Positions 8,491 through 16,637 of a stretch of DNA of 46,868 bases are shown one piece after another; the stretch's first letter is position 1, and each line of letters begins with the position of its first letter. Source of the stretch: Methylococcaceae bacterium (GTDB lineage Bacteria; Pseudomonadota; Gammaproteobacteria; Methylococcales; Methylomonadaceae); contig DTSI01000154.1 of assembly GCA_012965425.1 (NCBI GenBank), positions 1-46,868 on the forward strand, given 5' to 3'. The position numbers were made by a program, and so were the translations under genes. Under the pieces are notes generated by a model that made no database searches, was not told where the DNA came from, and saw only the letters and a list, made by a program, of their open reading frames with translations.

Positions 8491-9519
8491 GTGTCTATGT
8501 TATCAACCCAAAGCACTTCGCAAAACTGGCAACAGCAATTAGCAAGGGCCTTTACCGATATAACCGAGCTCTGCCAATTCCTAAACCTAAACCCCAAGGA
8601 CCTTCCGGTTTCTCAACAAGCTTCTGAAAAATTTTCATTGCGCGTGCCACGCAGTTACGCTAACCGCATCAAAAAAAATGACCCTAAAGACCCCTTGCTC
8701 CTTCAGATACTGCCTATTAGCCACGAACTTCTCAGTGATATACACTACAACAACGATCCGGTCGGCGACCTCAACGCTATTGCTGGCCGCGGCATTATCC
8801 ATAAATACCATGGCCGAGCATTACTTATCAACACCGGAAGCTGCGCCATTAATTGCCGCTATTGTTTTCGAAAAGAATTCCCTTATGCTGAACAGCACCT
8901 CCGCCGAGACGCCCAAAGCAGCGCCCTTGATTATTTACAAAAACACCCGAGTATTTCCGAGATCATTCTGAGTGGCGGCGACCCACTCATTCTTAACGAC
9001 GCACGCTTAAAACAGTTATTTAGCGCCTTAAAAAAAATAAAGCACCTCAAACGCATCCGTATTCATAGTCGTGTCCCTATTGTTTTACCAGAACGTATTA
9101 CTCCCGAACTTATAAGCCTCTTAAACCAAACGGACAAAAAAATCATTATCGTATTACATTGCAATCACCCCAATGAAATAGATCATTCTGTTCAAACTAT
9201 CACGAAACAGTTCATTCAAAATGAATACACCGTTCTTAATCAGTCCGTGTTATTAAGAAATATCAATAATTCCGTTGAAACCTTGGCGCAACTCAGCGAA
9301 ACACTGTTCGAGGCCAATATTCAGCCCTACTACCTCCACTTACTCGACAAGGTCACGGGCACACAGCATTTTAATGTTCCCAAAGAAGAAGCCATCAGAT
9401 TAGTCAATGCCCTTAGAAACATCCTTCCGGGGTATCTGGTTCCACAATTAGTACAAGAACAACCCGGGAAACCAGCTAAAACAGTGATTAACCTTCAATC
9501 AACACCCGAGTCAGAATAG
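8491..9519 (+). CDS. epmB: EF-P (R)-beta-lysine aminomutase EpmB (radical SAM)
   Basis: Radical SAM enzyme of the lysine 2,3-aminomutase family, converting (S)-alpha-lysine to (R)-beta-lysine for EF-P modification. The 342-residue protein has the cluster motif CAINCRYCF with C118, C122 and C125, followed by the LSGGDPL motif, and ends near residue 342 without the long C-terminal region of clostridial aminomutases, as in E. coli YjeK. Start is GTG at 8491 or ATG at 8497; neither has an obvious ribosome-binding site. It is divergent from efp-epmA and converges on the 5'-nucleotidase gene with 3 bp between stops. Confidence 0.95.
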   Translation: MSMLSTQSTSQNWQQQLARAFTDITELCQFLNLNPKDLPVSQQASEKFSLRVPRSYANRIKKNDPKDPLLLQILPISHELLSDIHYNNDPVGDLNAIAGRGIIHKYHGRALLINTGSCAINCRYCFRKEFPYAEQHLRRDAQSSALDYLQKHPSISEIILSGGDPLILNDARLKQLFSALKKIKHLKRIRIHSRVPIVLPERITPELISLLNQTDKKIIIVLHCNHPNEIDHSVQTITKQFIQNEYTVLNQSVLLRNINNSVETLAQLSETLFEANIQPYYLHLLDKVTGTQHFNVPKEEAIRLVNALRNILPGYLVPQLVQEQPGKPAKTVINLQSTPESE

Positions 9520-9522
9520 ACT

Positions 9523-10416
9523 TTATTTTTTCTGATTCGTGATACCGTGCGGGACATGGGCTGAAACCACATGTTTTCCCGCAGAATCGCAATGCCCCTT
9601 TTGATCATCAAAAAAAATATCCGCACCAAACGCGTCCAAAAAAGGCCCTTTTTCTCGCCCTCCTAAAAACATCGCCTCATCAATTCGAATATCCCAGGCT
9701 CTAAATGTACGGACAACACGCTCATGCGCAGGCGCTGCACGCGCTGTCACCAAGGCCGTTCGAATAGGCACCGTCCCCTCACCAAAATGACTTTGCACCC
9801 GGTGTAACGCTGCCAAAAAATTCTTAAATGGACCTCCACTTAACGGCTGATCAGCTGCTAGGCGTTCATTCTCCGTAAATGCTGCAAGCCCTTGTTCTTG
9901 AAAAATTCGCTCTGATTCATCTGAAAATAAAACGGCATCGCCATCAAATGCAATCCGTAATTGATCCGGGTGTTTATCACTGCTTGCCGGGGATAAAATA
10001 GTCGCTGCCGCATAGCCGGCATTTAAGGTATTGACCACATCGTCAGCGTTGGCTGATAGAAAAAGATCCGCCTCAAAAGCCGGAATATAAAGATAGGGTG
10101 AGCGGCCACTAGAAAAAACAGCGCGCGTTATTGTAAGGTTGTGAGCGGCTATTGCATTAAAAATACGCAATCCCGTATCGGCGCTATTTTGTGAAATCAA
10201 AATAACTTCAACTAACGGCTCATCAGGGAAACAATCATTAAGTGAGAGTAATTTTTTAACCAGCCGGTAACCAAAACCAGGTTCAAGCGCCTTATTTTCA
10301 TGCTCAATCTGATAACGACAAAAGGCGTCTTTTCCTTCCGTTTCAAAAATATGATGAGATTCATCCAGATCAAAAAGTGCTCGCGATGATATCGCTACTA
10401 CCAGTTTCTTAGCCAT
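9523..10416 (-). CDS. Cytosolic 5'-nucleotidase-like protein (cN-I family, PF06189 type)
   Basis: Resembles the 5'-nucleotidase family of bacterial homologues of cytosolic 5'-nucleotidase I, HAD-fold phosphatases that dephosphorylate nucleoside monophosphates. Supporting features are the FDGDAVLFSDESERIF segment with the aspartates of the nucleophile motif, the SPYLYIPAFEADLFLSAN region, and ADIFFDDQKGHC near the C-terminus. The start is ATG at 10416 (297 residues), because GGGAGG lies exactly 8 bases upstream; a longer TTG frame would contain that ribosome-binding site. Substrate cannot be read from the sequence. It is downstream of the SPOR-domain gene and may be cotranscribed with it. Confidence 0.85.
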   Translation of the reverse strand: MAKKLVVAISSRALFDLDESHHIFETEGKDAFCRYQIEHENKALEPGFGYRLVKKLLSLNDCFPDEPLVEVILISQNSADTGLRIFNAIAAHNLTITRAVFSSGRSPYLYIPAFEADLFLSANADDVVNTLNAGYAAATILSPASSDKHPDQLRIAFDGDAVLFSDESERIFQEQGLAAFTENERLAADQPLSGGPFKNFLAALHRVQSHFGEGTVPIRTALVTARAAPAHERVVRTFRAWDIRIDEAMFLGGREKGPFLDAFGADIFFDDQKGHCDSAGKHVVSAHVPHGITNQKK

Positions 10417-10489
10417 GACTAAAGCCTCCCGAAAAAGCAAATAACGATGTTCATTAATAAGCCGCCTCTTACATTGTTAACAGTACGCC

Positions 10490-11293
10490 CTATTCCACCT
10501 GAGCCACCCAAGCGAGTTTAAGACCCAACGATGCTCGGATTTGTTCCGCATAAGCCTCAGCATCCTTTTTACCGGCAAAGCCACCAATATAAAGCCGATA
10601 CCACGTTACGCCCGTCACTTGCACCGCCGAAATTGCCACTTGTATACCTTGTTCTAATAATTTCATCGCCTGCTGCTGCGCTACCGCTTCTTCTTTAAAA
10701 GAAAACAAACTGACAATCCACTGCCCTGTGACCGGTTGCTCTATCACTAACCGATCATTAACCACTGGAGCTAACGCCTTAGCGCTTTCTTCCAATTGCG
10801 ACAAGCGTGCTTCCACTTGAGCAATAGTCTTTAAAGAAACAACCGGATCAGATGATACCTTAGCCGTTTTAAAAACACTTTCGACCTGCTCTGATAATAA
10901 CTGAATCTTATACGATAAATTGTTTTGCTTCTCCGCCAATCCGATTAAATTCTCTGAGGAACCCTGATTAATCAGTGTATTGACCTGCGGATACAGCGAA
11001 GCACCTAAAAAAACAAAAACAATAAGTAAAATCATATTAACCCATGACAACGTCAATGCCCTTGTACTTGCTATCTGACTTTTTTCAATACTCTGCCTTT
11101 CGTAACTCTGCATTCGCCCATCTAGTCGGAGTAGTGCTTCGTCTGTTTCTCGTTGCAAATTCTCTACATGCACTTTATCGTCCTGATTACGCTCACTAAC
11201 TTCTTCTTTCAAAGTAACAGAATCTGGCACTTCATAATCAAACGCTGGAAATTCTTCACCCTTTCCATCATCCTGATTGTTCTTATCTTTCAT
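10490..11293 (-). CDS. Membrane-anchored SPOR-domain protein
   Basis: Probable septum-associated protein: a single membrane helix (about residues 82-101) with a charged cytoplasmic N-terminus, a Leu/Gln/Glu-rich periplasmic stretch that could be coiled coil (115-170), and a C-terminal SPOR domain (about 188-267) beginning GQWIVSLFSF and including YRLYIGGFAGKKDAEAYA. SPOR domains bind glycan strands lacking stem peptides at division sites. The layout recalls DedD/FtsN-type proteins but I do not recognise an orthologue. The ATG at 11293 is preceded by AGAGG 8 bases upstream; the GTG at 11302 lies inside that site and is rejected. Confidence 0.85.
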   Translation of the reverse strand: MKDKNNQDDGKGEEFPAFDYEVPDSVTLKEEVSERNQDDKVHVENLQRETDEALLRLDGRMQSYERQSIEKSQIASTRALTLSWVNMILLIVFVFLGASLYPQVNTLINQGSSENLIGLAEKQNNLSYKIQLLSEQVESVFKTAKVSSDPVVSLKTIAQVEARLSQLEESAKALAPVVNDRLVIEQPVTGQWIVSLFSFKEEAVAQQQAMKLLEQGIQVAISAVQVTGVTWYRLYIGGFAGKKDAEAYAEQIRASLGLKLAWVAQVE

Positions 11294-11534
11294 CTTTACC
11301 ACCTCTTCCTTTTAGAGCACCTGTAACAAAGACACTATTAACTATTCTAAATTAACCACCACAGCACCCATCGCCACCCAAATAATACTATGGCACGAGA
11401 CTTTCTGGAAATGAATTCATTGCCTGAACAATATTAAAAATAGTGATCTAAACTTATCCCCCAAATAGTTAGTATCGCGGTATGATGATACGCTGAACCT
11501 TTCATTATCTTTTTTGCTACTATTTGATTGAACT

Positions 11535-12005
11535 ATGCCAACCCTTGCCATTGGAAAGCGCGTTACTGATTTTGAAATTTCCGCCACTAACAACACCGCC
11601 ATAAAACTATCAGATTTACGGGGAAAAAAGATCATCCTTTACTTTTACCCAAAAGATAATACCCCGGGCTGTACGACTGAAGGGCAAAATTTTCGCGATC
11701 ATATCGCAGAATTTACCGCCCATAATACGATTATCTTTGGCATCTCTAGGGACACGCTCCGCACCCATGAAAACTTCAAAACCAAACATCAATTCCCTTT
11801 TGAATTACTGTCTGACACCGATGAAACCCTGTGTAACCTTTTTGATGTTATTAAAATGAAAAACATGTACGGCAAACAAGTGAGAGGCATAGAACGCAGT
11901 ACATTTCTAATAGATGAAGACGGCGTATTAATTGAAGCATGGCGGAAAGTCCGAGTCAAAGAGCATGTCAATGCCGTACTTGCGCACCTGAAGGAACTGA
12001 ACTAA
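11535..12005 (+). CDS. bcp: Peroxiredoxin of the Bcp/PrxQ family
   Basis: Thiol peroxidase that reduces hydrogen peroxide and organic peroxides in the cytoplasm. The 156-residue protein has the AhpC/TSA fold with YFYPKDNTPGCTTEG, where C46 is the peroxidatic cysteine. E. coli Bcp has a resolving cysteine five residues later; here that position is Gln, and the only other cysteine is C100. It may therefore be a 1-Cys enzyme or use C100. No ribosome-binding site is evident. It is divergent from the SPOR gene and converges with the permease gene. Confidence 0.95.
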   Translation: MPTLAIGKRVTDFEISATNNTAIKLSDLRGKKIILYFYPKDNTPGCTTEGQNFRDHIAEFTAHNTIIFGISRDTLRTHENFKTKHQFPFELLSDTDETLCNLFDVIKMKNMYGKQVRGIERSTFLIDEDGVLIEAWRKVRVKEHVNAVLAHLKELN

Positions 12006-12058
12006 AGTCAGCGTTTCAAACGCATTAAATGATCCTGACATCAGTCCTACAAACACGC

Positions 12059-13150
12059 TTACAACACGGCATTCTGATCTTTCACTTTTGGCCAAGCCGT
12101 CAACACCGCTTGCACAACCGTTGCCAAGGGAATAGCAAAAAAGACCCCCCACATCCCCCAAATGCCACCAAAAAACAGAATCGCAACAATAATCGCTATC
12201 GGGTGAATATTGACCGCTTCTGAAAATAATAGTGGCACTAAAACCACACCATCAATCGCCTGTATGATCGAATAGGCAACTGCCGCATAAATAAACTCAG
12301 AAGAAAAACCCCATTGAAACAAGGCCACCCCTAAAACCGGTAACGTCACTAATGTTGCGCCTACATAGGGAATAATGACCGACAACCCCATAAAAACAGC
12401 CAGCAACATTGAATAATTTAAGCCAATAATACTAAAGGTCACAAAACTCGCAACCCATAATAGTAACACCTCAAAAAATTTGCCCCGAATATAACGACCA
12501 ATTTGAATATCAACCTCCTCCCATACTCGCAAAGATAATAGCCGTTCTTCTGGTAAGAACCGACCAAACCAAACCAAAATTTTTGCTTTATCTTTTAATA
12601 GAAAAAACACAACCACAGGAAGTAAGATAAGAAAAATAACCGCTGTAACAACACTCACCAATGAAGCCGCAGAGACTGACAAAACATCTTGACCATACTG
12701 AATGACTTCTCTTTGTAACGATTGCATGATCTCCAGAATCTGATCCTGATTAACCAAATCAGGATATATCTCCGGCAAACTCATGACTTTCATTTGTAAC
12801 GCTGAAATCATATTCGGAATTCGTTCAATCAACTGGATGGTTTGTTTATAAACCATCGGAATCAACACAAACAGAACAAACCCTAAAAAGGCAATAAACG
12901 CTGAAAAAACGACTAACACACAAGGCAAGCGTGGTAAATCTTTTGCCTCAGCATAATGGACAATACCTTCCAACAAATAAGCAATCACAATCGCCGCAAA
13001 AACAGGCAATAATAAATCGGCCAACAAATAAATCAAACCAAATCCAGCAAATAAAATAATAGCTAAATTAGCCGCTTGCAGATTAGGCAATAAGCGCTTA
13101 AACCAGTCTTTAAAAATATTCGATTGTGAAAACTCAGGGGGCGTTGTCAT
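12059..13150 (-). CDS. AI-2E/PerM-family transporter
   Basis: Polytopic inner-membrane protein (363 residues from the ATG at 13150) of the PerM/TqsA/YdiK family, whose members export autoinducer-2 or act as ion antiporters; the substrate here is unknown. About seven or eight hydrophobic segments are visible: two near the N-terminus, one around VVFSAFIAFLGFVLFVLIPM, and a cluster in the C-terminal half. The conserved GLSVIIPYVGATLVTLPV motif is present, as is the final GIWGMWGVFFAIPLATVVQA. A TTG four codons upstream is possible but unlikely. It is divergent from nrdA. Confidence 0.88.
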   Translation of the reverse strand: MTTPPEFSQSNIFKDWFKRLLPNLQAANLAIILFAGFGLIYLLADLLLPVFAAIVIAYLLEGIVHYAEAKDLPRLPCVLVVFSAFIAFLGFVLFVLIPMVYKQTIQLIERIPNMISALQMKVMSLPEIYPDLVNQDQILEIMQSLQREVIQYGQDVLSVSAASLVSVVTAVIFLILLPVVVFFLLKDKAKILVWFGRFLPEERLLSLRVWEEVDIQIGRYIRGKFFEVLLLWVASFVTFSIIGLNYSMLLAVFMGLSVIIPYVGATLVTLPVLGVALFQWGFSSEFIYAAVAYSIIQAIDGVVLVPLLFSEAVNIHPIAIIVAILFFGGIWGMWGVFFAIPLATVVQAVLTAWPKVKDQNAVL

Positions 13151-13377
13151 TATAATTAGCAAAAAATGTTTTTATTGAAATATTATCATCGGATTAAAAC
13201 AGAAAACATCATAAACTATAAGCAGTGCGGTATAAATGTAATTTTAACGCGTTTCTTAGCAAAACGTTGTCACCACTCAACAAAGTGCTCAGAGACAAGG
13301 TGCAATTCCCCCCATTTAAAACCCATCGCCACCAGAAATTTCTTATCCCTATAACCCGTAGTTTTTATTTCACGACC

Positions 13378-13402
13378 GCGCTCTTTAAGCGCCTTTATTT
13401 TT
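13378..13402 (+). terminator. Weak terminator-like hairpin upstream of nrdA
   Basis: GCGCT (13378-13382) and AGCGC (13388-13392) can form a 5-bp GC-rich stem with a 5-base loop, followed by CTTTATTTTT. It would end a plus-strand transcript begun upstream of nrdA, but no plus-strand gene is recognised there. The short stem makes this tentative. Confidence 0.3.
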
Positions 13403-13440
13403 CCCTTTCTTTCCAAGAAGTTAGCCTGATTAGGCACAAC

Positions 13441-13449
13441 TTATCCACA
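13441..13449 (+). promoter_or_regulatory. DnaA box upstream of nrdA
   Basis: TTATCCACA matches the DnaA consensus TTATNCACA perfectly and lies about 18 bp before the first NrdR-like box. DnaA is known to control nrdAB in E. coli, so a role in coupling reductase expression to replication initiation is inferred. Confidence 0.65.
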
Positions 13450-13466
13450 ACAAAACAACAACTAAA

Positions 13467-13482
13467 ACACACTATATGGTGT
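13467..13482 (+). promoter_or_regulatory. NrdR box 1
   Basis: ACACACTATATGGTGT matches the NrdR consensus (ACAC-W-ATATAT-W-GTGT) at 14 of 16 positions. A second box follows after a 15-bp spacer, the spacing typical of NrdR operators. NrdR represses ribonucleotide reductase operons in response to bound ATP/dATP. Confidence 0.75.
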
Positions 13483-13489
13483 TTTTTTA

Positions 13490-13516
13490 TTTACAAACCA
13501 CAATATAGTGTATAAT
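13490..13516 (+). promoter_or_regulatory. nrdAB promoter
   Basis: TATAAT at 13511-13516 is a perfect -10. TTTACA at 13490-13495 is the best -35, with a short 15-bp spacer. The predicted transcript starts near 13523, giving a leader of nearly 200 bases. Confidence 0.55.
13498..13513 (+). promoter_or_regulatory. NrdR box 2, overlapping the -10
   Basis: CCACAATATAGTGTAT matches the NrdR consensus at 13 of 16 positions and starts 31 bp after box 1, about three helical turns. Its right end overlaps the TATAAT at 13511, so binding would block the nrdA promoter. Confidence 0.7.
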
Positions 13517-13635
13517 TCGCCGTAACGAATAATACAGTTATAGTGGTCGCTGAAATCACTTTAGTGCATTGCACCAACGCCCGATGACAGGAAATAGAGC
13601 ACAGACAGGCCGCGTGTACTGCCAACTCAAACACC

Positions 13636-13668
13636 AAGAATCATCACCGCAAATAACGAATGATTCTT
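13636..13668 (+). repeat. Perfect 9-bp inverted repeat in the nrdA leader
   Basis: AAGAATCAT (13636-13644) and ATGATTCTT (13660-13668) are perfect complements with a 15-base loop, within the predicted untranslated leader. No T-run follows, so it is not a terminator. It may influence message stability or translation. Confidence 0.5.
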
Positions 13669-13721
13669 AAAGTACCGGCAATATAAAAGATAGAATTTCG
13701 CATTAATTTTTTGGAGGACTT

Positions 13722-16586
13722 ATGGCAACAGAAACGACAACCACAGCAACAAAAACCACGGCCCCAACTCCAGAACCCTTGACGCCTGCAACGGAATTTA
13801 CTGCCATGACACCCGGTGAAATCCACGTTATCAGACGTAATGGTAAAGTTACTGCCTTTGATGCTAATAAAATTTCTGTAGCCATTACCAAATCTTTTCT
13901 AGCCATTGAGGGTAGACATGCAGCCGCCAGTAATCGTATCCACGAAAACGTTGCCCACCTAACAACGCAAGTCAATTCAGCACTGACGCGTCATTTATCT
14001 GGCGGCGGCACTATTCATATTGAAGATATTCAAGATCAGGTCGAATTAGCCCTAATGCGAAGCGAGCACCACAAAGTGGCCCGCGCCTATGTCCTATACC
14101 GTGAAGAACACGCCAAGTTACGTGCCGATAAAAAACAAGCTAATAATATCGCCCCGACGGCCATCACGCTAACGGTCACGACCCCTGATGGCAACAAAAA
14201 GACTCTAGATACTAAACGACTCAAAAAGGTCATTGCCGAAGCCTGCCAAGGACTTGATGATATTGACCCTGAAATTATTTTCCATGAATCAATACGCAAC
14301 ATGTTTGATGGTGTTTCCGAAAATGATGTGGGTAAAACATTAGTCATGAGTGCACGCTCACATATCGAAAAAGAACCGAATTATTCATTTGTAGCCGCCC
14401 GGTTACTCATGGACAATTTTCGCAGTGAAGCGCTGTCATTTATCAATCAATCGACCCACACTGCCACCCAACACGAAATGTCTCTACAGTATCCGGCATT
14501 TTTTGCAAATTATATAAAACGCGGTGCTGACTTAGGATTGCTCGACAAAACACTCGAACAATACGATTTAACTCAATTGGGCAAAGCCTTACAGCCGGAA
14601 CGTGACTTACAGTTTACCTACCTTGGCCTACAAACGTTATACGACCGCTATTTCATTCACCACCAAGAGACTCGTTTTGAATTACCGCAGGTTTTTTTCA
14701 TGCGCGTCGCCATGGGCTTAGCTATTAATGAAATTAATCGTGAAGAGCGTGCGATTGAGTTTTATAACCTACTCTCTAGTTTCGATTTCATGAGTTCAAC
14801 ACCGACTCTCTTTAATTCAGGCACACTGCGCCCACAATTATCATCCTGTTACTTAACCACAATCCCCGATGATTTAGACGGTATTTTTAGCGCGATAAAA
14901 GATGATGCTATGCTGTCAAAATATGCCGGCGGTTTAGGCAATGACTGGACTCGTGTCCGTGCCATGGGTTCACACATTAAAGGGACCAATGGAAAATCAC
15001 AAGGTGTGGTCCCGTTCCTGAAAGTTGCTAATGATACCGCCGTAGCCGTTAACCAGGGCGGTAAACGCAAAGGGGCAATGTGTGCTTATCTGGAAAGCTG
15101 GCATTTGGATATTGAAGAATTTCTTGATCTACGAAAAAACACCGGTGATGACCGCCGCCGTACGCATGACATGAATACCGCAAACTGGGTACCCGACTTA
15201 TTCATGAAACGCATCGCTGAGGAAGCTGAGTGGACCTTGTTTTCCCCTGAAGAAACACCGGATCTACACGACCTGTATGGCGATGCCTTTGAAGAAGCTT
15301 ATGTTCGTTACGAACAAAAAGCAGATCGCGGTGAAATAGCCAACTTCAAACGTCTACCGGCCACGTCGTTATGGCGAAAAATGCTTTCCATGCTCTTTGA
15401 AACCGGTCACCCCTGGATTACCTTCAAAGACCCTTGCAATTTACGCTCACCACAACAACACACTGGGGTCGTACACAGTTCTAATCTCTGCACAGAGATC
15501 ACCTTGAATACCTCCGACAGTGAAATCGCTGTGTGCAACTTAGGCTCAGTCAATCTACCGGCGCATACAACAGAACAAGGCTTAGATCTTGAGAAGTTAA
15601 AAAGGACGATCAAAACAGCTATGCGAATGCTGGATAATGTCATTGACTATAACTTCTATAGCGTTCCACAAGCCCGACACTCTAACTTACGGCATCGTCC
15701 TGTTGGCTTAGGGCTCATGGGCTTCCAAGATGCCCTTTATAAAATGGGCCATGCTTATGGCTCTGAAGACGCGGTTACTTTCGCGGATCGTTCGATGGAA
15801 GCTATCAGTTACTATGCGCTTGAGGCTTCTTCTGAATTAGCTCAAGAACGAGGAACCTATTCAACCTTTAAAGGTTCGTTATGGGATCAAAGCATTCTCC
15901 CTATTGATTCAATAGCGCTATTAAAACAACACCGCGGCAAATTCTTACAAGTCGATGAGTCACAAACACTCAACTGGGATCAATTACGTGGCCGGATTAA
16001 AAAACATGGTATTCGTAACTCAAACACCATGGCCATCGCACCAACCGCAACTATTTCCAATATTTGTGGTGTTTCCCAATCGATTGAGCCAACGTATCAA
16101 AACTTATTTGTAAAATCTAATCTGTCTGGAGAATTTACCATTGTAAATCCTTATCTGGTTAGTGAATTAAAAAAACGCAACCTCTGGGATGACGTCATGA
16201 TTAATGATCTTAAATATTATGATGGCAGTGTGCAAAAAATTGCCCGTATTCCTGACGATCTAAAACAACTCTACGCAACCGCTTTTGAAATCGACTCCCG
16301 CTGGCTTATTGAAGCAGCCTCTCGCCGTCAAAAATGGATAGACCAAGGACAATCGCTTAACTTATATATGTCCGAACCTAATGGTAAAAAACTCGATACC
16401 ATTTATAAGCTAGCTTGGTTGCGTGGTCTTAAAACCACTTATTATCTGCGCAGTATGGGCGCAACACATGTAGAAAAAAGCACGCTCGCTGACAATAAAC
16501 TAAACGCAGTCCAAGTGACACCTGACTCAGGTAATGAGCCCAAAGTTTGTTCAATTCTTGACCCAGAGTGTGAAGCATGCCAATAA
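13722..16586 (+). CDS. nrdA: Ribonucleoside-diphosphate reductase alpha subunit (class Ia, two ATP-cones)
   Basis: Large subunit of aerobic ribonucleotide reductase, reducing NDPs to dNDPs with NrdB. The 954-residue protein has a Thr/Pro-rich tail (1-30), two ATP-cone domains (about 34-130 and 148-235), and the catalytic barrel. Key residues are the redox pair C376 and C605, the active-site loop N588/C590/E592 (SSNLCTEITLN), and the C-terminal CEAC shuttle pair. The double ATP-cone resembles Pseudomonas aeruginosa NrdA, where the N-terminal cone mediates allosteric activity control. The ATG has a strong GGAGG site 4 bases upstream. nrdB follows after 51 bp. Confidence 0.97.
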   Translation: MATETTTTATKTTAPTPEPLTPATEFTAMTPGEIHVIRRNGKVTAFDANKISVAITKSFLAIEGRHAAASNRIHENVAHLTTQVNSALTRHLSGGGTIHIEDIQDQVELALMRSEHHKVARAYVLYREEHAKLRADKKQANNIAPTAITLTVTTPDGNKKTLDTKRLKKVIAEACQGLDDIDPEIIFHESIRNMFDGVSENDVGKTLVMSARSHIEKEPNYSFVAARLLMDNFRSEALSFINQSTHTATQHEMSLQYPAFFANYIKRGADLGLLDKTLEQYDLTQLGKALQPERDLQFTYLGLQTLYDRYFIHHQETRFELPQVFFMRVAMGLAINEINREERAIEFYNLLSSFDFMSSTPTLFNSGTLRPQLSSCYLTTIPDDLDGIFSAIKDDAMLSKYAGGLGNDWTRVRAMGSHIKGTNGKSQGVVPFLKVANDTAVAVNQGGKRKGAMCAYLESWHLDIEEFLDLRKNTGDDRRRTHDMNTANWVPDLFMKRIAEEAEWTLFSPEETPDLHDLYGDAFEEAYVRYEQKADRGEIANFKRLPATSLWRKMLSMLFETGHPWITFKDPCNLRSPQQHTGVVHSSNLCTEITLNTSDSEIAVCNLGSVNLPAHTTEQGLDLEKLKRTIKTAMRMLDNVIDYNFYSVPQARHSNLRHRPVGLGLMGFQDALYKMGHAYGSEDAVTFADRSMEAISYYALEASSELAQERGTYSTFKGSLWDQSILPIDSIALLKQHRGKFLQVDESQTLNWDQLRGRIKKHGIRNSNTMAIAPTATISNICGVSQSIEPTYQNLFVKSNLSGEFTIVNPYLVSELKKRNLWDDVMINDLKYYDGSVQKIARIPDDLKQLYATAFEIDSRWLIEAASRRQKWIDQGQSLNLYMSEPNGKKLDTIYKLAWLRGLKTTYYLRSMGATHVEKSTLADNKLNAVQVTPDSGNEPKVCSILDPECEACQ

Positions 16587-16637
16587 ATTACCATCACCTC
16601 ATCGACCGTTCTATTTAAAATTCAGGGAGATAAAATA

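Larger units (their letters stand above)
13151..13721. other. Intergenic region: permease upstream sequence and nrdA control region/leader
   Basis: 571 bp without a supported gene. The left half (13151-13440) holds a weak hairpin with T-run and no recognised element. The right half holds a DnaA box, two NrdR-like boxes, a TATAAT, a long untranslated leader of nearly 200 bases with a 9-bp hairpin, and the nrdA ribosome-binding site. A 96-codon open frame (13225-13515) crosses the operator sites and looks random. Confidence 0.7.

Noticed and set aside
8436-8627. 63-codon frame overlapping the start of epmB
   Set aside because: Lies in another frame of the clearly coding epmB N-terminus and has no family resemblance.
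12009-12040. GCGTTTCAAACGC hairpin as a bcp terminator
   Set aside because: The stem is only five or six pairs with a tiny loop and no T-run follows.
13225-13515. 96-codon plus-strand open frame upstream of nrdA
   Set aside because: It crosses the DnaA and NrdR sites and part of the promoter, has no ribosome-binding site, and its translation resembles no family; most likely chance.
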